The notes beneath the pieces were generated by a model. That model did not search any database, had not been told where the DNA came from, and was given only the letters and a program-made list of their open reading frames with translations. A program made the position numbers and the translations under genes. A stretch of 64,000 nt of DNA, taken from contig NZ_JABUAE010000010.1 in assembly GCF_013314535.1 (NCBI RefSeq), positions 1 through 64,000 of the forward strand, read 5' to 3'. Origin of the DNA: Bacillus sp. Xin1. GTDB taxonomy: Bacteria > Bacillota > Bacilli > Bacillales > Bacillaceae_G. This document shows positions 62,557-64,000 of the stretch, in pieces (the stretch's first letter is position 1; every line of letters starts with the position of its first letter).

Positions 62557-62609
62557 CTGGCGTACCTCCTACATAGATTCAGTTAGTTTAAATGTTAGCA
62601 TAAATTCTA

Positions 62610-62645
62610 TAGAAAAGCGAGAGCTGTTCCTATCGCTCTCGCTTT
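62610..62645 (-). terminator. Terminator of the LrgA/LrgB-type operon
   Basis: AAAGCGAGAGC/GCTCTCGCTTTC stem. Confidence 0.75.
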
Positions 62646-62651
62646 CATCTA

Positions 62652-63344
62652 TTACATAAACATCGTTGCAAATAACGGTCCAAGCAAACAAGTTAAAATC
62701 GCTGTTAATGTCATTGTTACCGATCCAATAACACCTTCATGTTCATTATTTTTCATGGCTCTCATTACTCCCATAATATGAGATGCACATCCAAAACCGA
62801 TTCCTTTACCAACAGAGTTTGTAACGCGGCTCCATTTTAATAGAATTGGACCTGTAATTGTCCCCGTAATCCCAGCTACAACAACGAACGCTGCTGTTAA
62901 TGATGGAACACCGCCAACTTGCTCTGATACACTCATTGCAACTGGCATTGTTACTGATTTTGGTAAAGAAGATAAAATTAAACTTTTATCTGTTCCCATA
63001 AGCGACGCAATAACGAAGTCACTTGCAATCGCCACTGTTGTTCCGACTAGTACACCACCAGCAATTGGTACAACATACTTTTGCAATACGTGACGCTGTT
63101 TATAAAGTGGAATGGCAAATGCTACAACACCTGGTCCAAGCAGTTTGGAAATCCAGCCACCACCACTTTGCATGTACTGTTGATATGGTATATCCAGCAC
63201 AAGTAATAAAACAATCATTAATGCTGTTGCTACAAGCATTGGAATGGTAAATGGTGTTGGTAATACTTTATAAATCTTTTTAGATAATTGATATAATAAC
63301 AATGTAAGAATAACCCAACCAATTCCGATTAATATTTGGCTCAT
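62652..63344 (-). CDS. LrgB/CidB-family membrane protein
   Basis: 230 aa, multiple membrane segments. Family signatures: LLGPGVVAFAIPLYKQ, SLPKSVTMPVAMSVSEQVGGVPSLTAAFVVVAGITGTITGPILLKW and FGCASHIMGVMRAM. Paired with a holin-like CidA/LrgA protein; such pairs affect autolysis and pyruvate or overflow-metabolite transport. Start overlaps the upstream stop by 4 nt. Confidence 0.93.
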   Translation of the reverse strand: MSQILIGIGWVILTLLLYQLSKKIYKVLPTPFTIPMLVATALMIVLLLVLDIPYQQYMQSGGGWISKLLGPGVVAFAIPLYKQRHVLQKYVVPIAGGVLVGTTVAIASDFVIASLMGTDKSLILSSLPKSVTMPVAMSVSEQVGGVPSLTAAFVVVAGITGTITGPILLKWSRVTNSVGKGIGFGCASHIMGVMRAMKNNEHEGVIGSVTMTLTAILTCLLGPLFATMFM

Positions 63345-63709
63345 CGCGTTTCTTTTTCCTTTCTATTCGCAAGATATTGCCCTGTATGTCCTGCGACAAT
63401 AATAATTAAAAATGTACTCGCTACAACAGTAATGAAAAGAGAAATTCCTTTACTCATAAAAAAAGCACCGTAATTCATTAAACCAATCGTTGGTGGAATC
63501 AATAAAAACGGCATAATAGCAACGAGTGTTTCTGCTCCTAAATCAAACCATTTCACAGGAAGAACCTTAAGGCTTAGTAAAACAAGTAGTAGAAACATCC
63601 CAATCAAACTTCCTGGAATTGGAATATCCAACATTTCTTGCACCCATGTTCCTATCATGTAAAACACGTAAAGAGCTGCAACTTGGACAATAATCTTTGT
63701 AAACTTCAT
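63341..63709 (-). CDS. CidA/LrgA-family holin-like protein
   Basis: 122 aa, four membrane segments: IPIPGSLIGMFLLLVLLSLKVLPVKWFDLGAETLVAIMPFLLIPPTIGLMNYG. ATG 63709 lies 9 nt after GAGGG; ATG 63718 abuts that site. Promoter-like TTGCAG, 17 nt, TATGAT upstream. B. cereus-group genomes hold several such pairs, so I do not assign cid or lrg. Confidence 0.9.
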   Translation of the reverse strand: MKFTKIIVQVAALYVFYMIGTWVQEMLDIPIPGSLIGMFLLLVLLSLKVLPVKWFDLGAETLVAIMPFLLIPPTIGLMNYGAFFMSKGISLFITVVASTFLIIIVAGHTGQYLANRKEKETR

Positions 63710-64000
63710 GTTCATCATCCCTCATGTTTATACGATCTTCGCTTTATATCTTTATCATAGTATAAATTGTAAAAACCTGCAATTTACCAACTTGACAACA
63801 AAAATGACATATGTTATACGCTTACACCCTTGATATGACTGTATTTTCGAGCGAAATTTACGTCAAAAACATTGACCTAAAACGAAAAGTTTATATTTTC
63901 TGAATTTTTATGTTATTATTTCAATAAAATAAATATTCCGTCAGAAATATGCCAAGCTTACTACTTGCGAATAGAATCCATTGAAATGGATTCTATTCGC
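63710..64000. other. Leader region and flanking terminator
   Basis: Holds the promoter of the holin-like pair (minus) and, at 63968-64000, a GCGAATAGAATCCATT-type perfect hairpin that is probably the terminator of the gene beyond the window. Confidence 0.5.

Noticed and set aside
1-64000. CRISPR arrays, prophage, insertion sequences, tRNA or rRNA genes
   Set aside because: No regularly spaced repeats with spacers, no transposase or phage structural genes, and apart from tmRNA no tRNA-like or rRNA sequence was seen.

Overview
The window is low-GC Firmicute chromosome. It has strong AGGAGG ribosome sites, many TTG/GTG starts, T-box leaders, PerR/Fur-type boxes, a ger germination operon and several families of short interspersed repeats typical of the Bacillus cereus group. 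I see no prophage, plasmid, CRISPR array or insertion sequence with a transposase. This is mostly core or near-core chromosome, and the interest lies in its leaders, small genes and repeats. Because I ran no searches, species-level assignment rests on recognition of gene content.

Layout. 0-6.4 kb: yidC2 preceded by a MifM-like leader ORF, a YitT protein, small membrane proteins, an XRE/DUF3169/M50 cassette and DedA. 6.8-12.7 kb: an EamA transporter behind an attenuator-like hairpin, metG under a Met T-box, a methyltransferase, a Fur-boxed candidate small RNA, and a divergent radical-SAM/DUF59 pair with another Fur-like box. 12.8-21.9 kb: neutral protease, pirin/MarR with an MhqR-like operator, Dps under a perfect PerR box, LOG, MazG-like protein, ferritin and DUF418. 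21.9-31.5 kb: tandem NupC paralogues, an alanine/sodium symporter, an NAD(P)-binding oxidoreductase, an unanchored thioester-domain protein, BioY, and ytbDE divergent from ytcD. 32.6-40.1 kb: yjlC-ndh, tyrS under a Tyr T-box, murB, an ECF sigma factor with an anti-sigma gene broken by an in-frame stop, and a SET protein. 40.2-44.2 kb: a ger operon (C, B, A plus a 41-aa upstream ORF). 45-48.6 kb: an ABC-F protein with a leader-peptide attenuator, an MFS pump and csaA. 48.7-57.1 kb: AraC, PsiE, two PadR modules, TetR/MFS, YitT and a split permease. 57.3-64 kb: ssrA, smpB, rnr, est, secG and a CidA/LrgA-LrgB pair.

How the parts work together. The right end is the conserved secG-est-rnr-smpB-ssrA block (protein export, RNA decay and ribosome rescue). 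Several modules are self-contained regulator plus target sets with visible operators: ytcD/ytbDE, MarR/pirin, PadR/HAAS, PadR/permease and TetR/MFS. Iron and peroxide control is visible at dps, at the radical-SAM/DUF59 pair and at the candidate small RNA. Ribosome-sensing control is suggested at two loci: the MifM-like ORF before yidC2, and the 31-codon leader before the ABC-F gene.

Repeats. Four short repeat families are interspersed. One of about 150 bp is flanked by TTTAT/ATAAA duplications and resembles the bcr1 element of the B. cereus group. Nested insertions let the order of events be read at two places.
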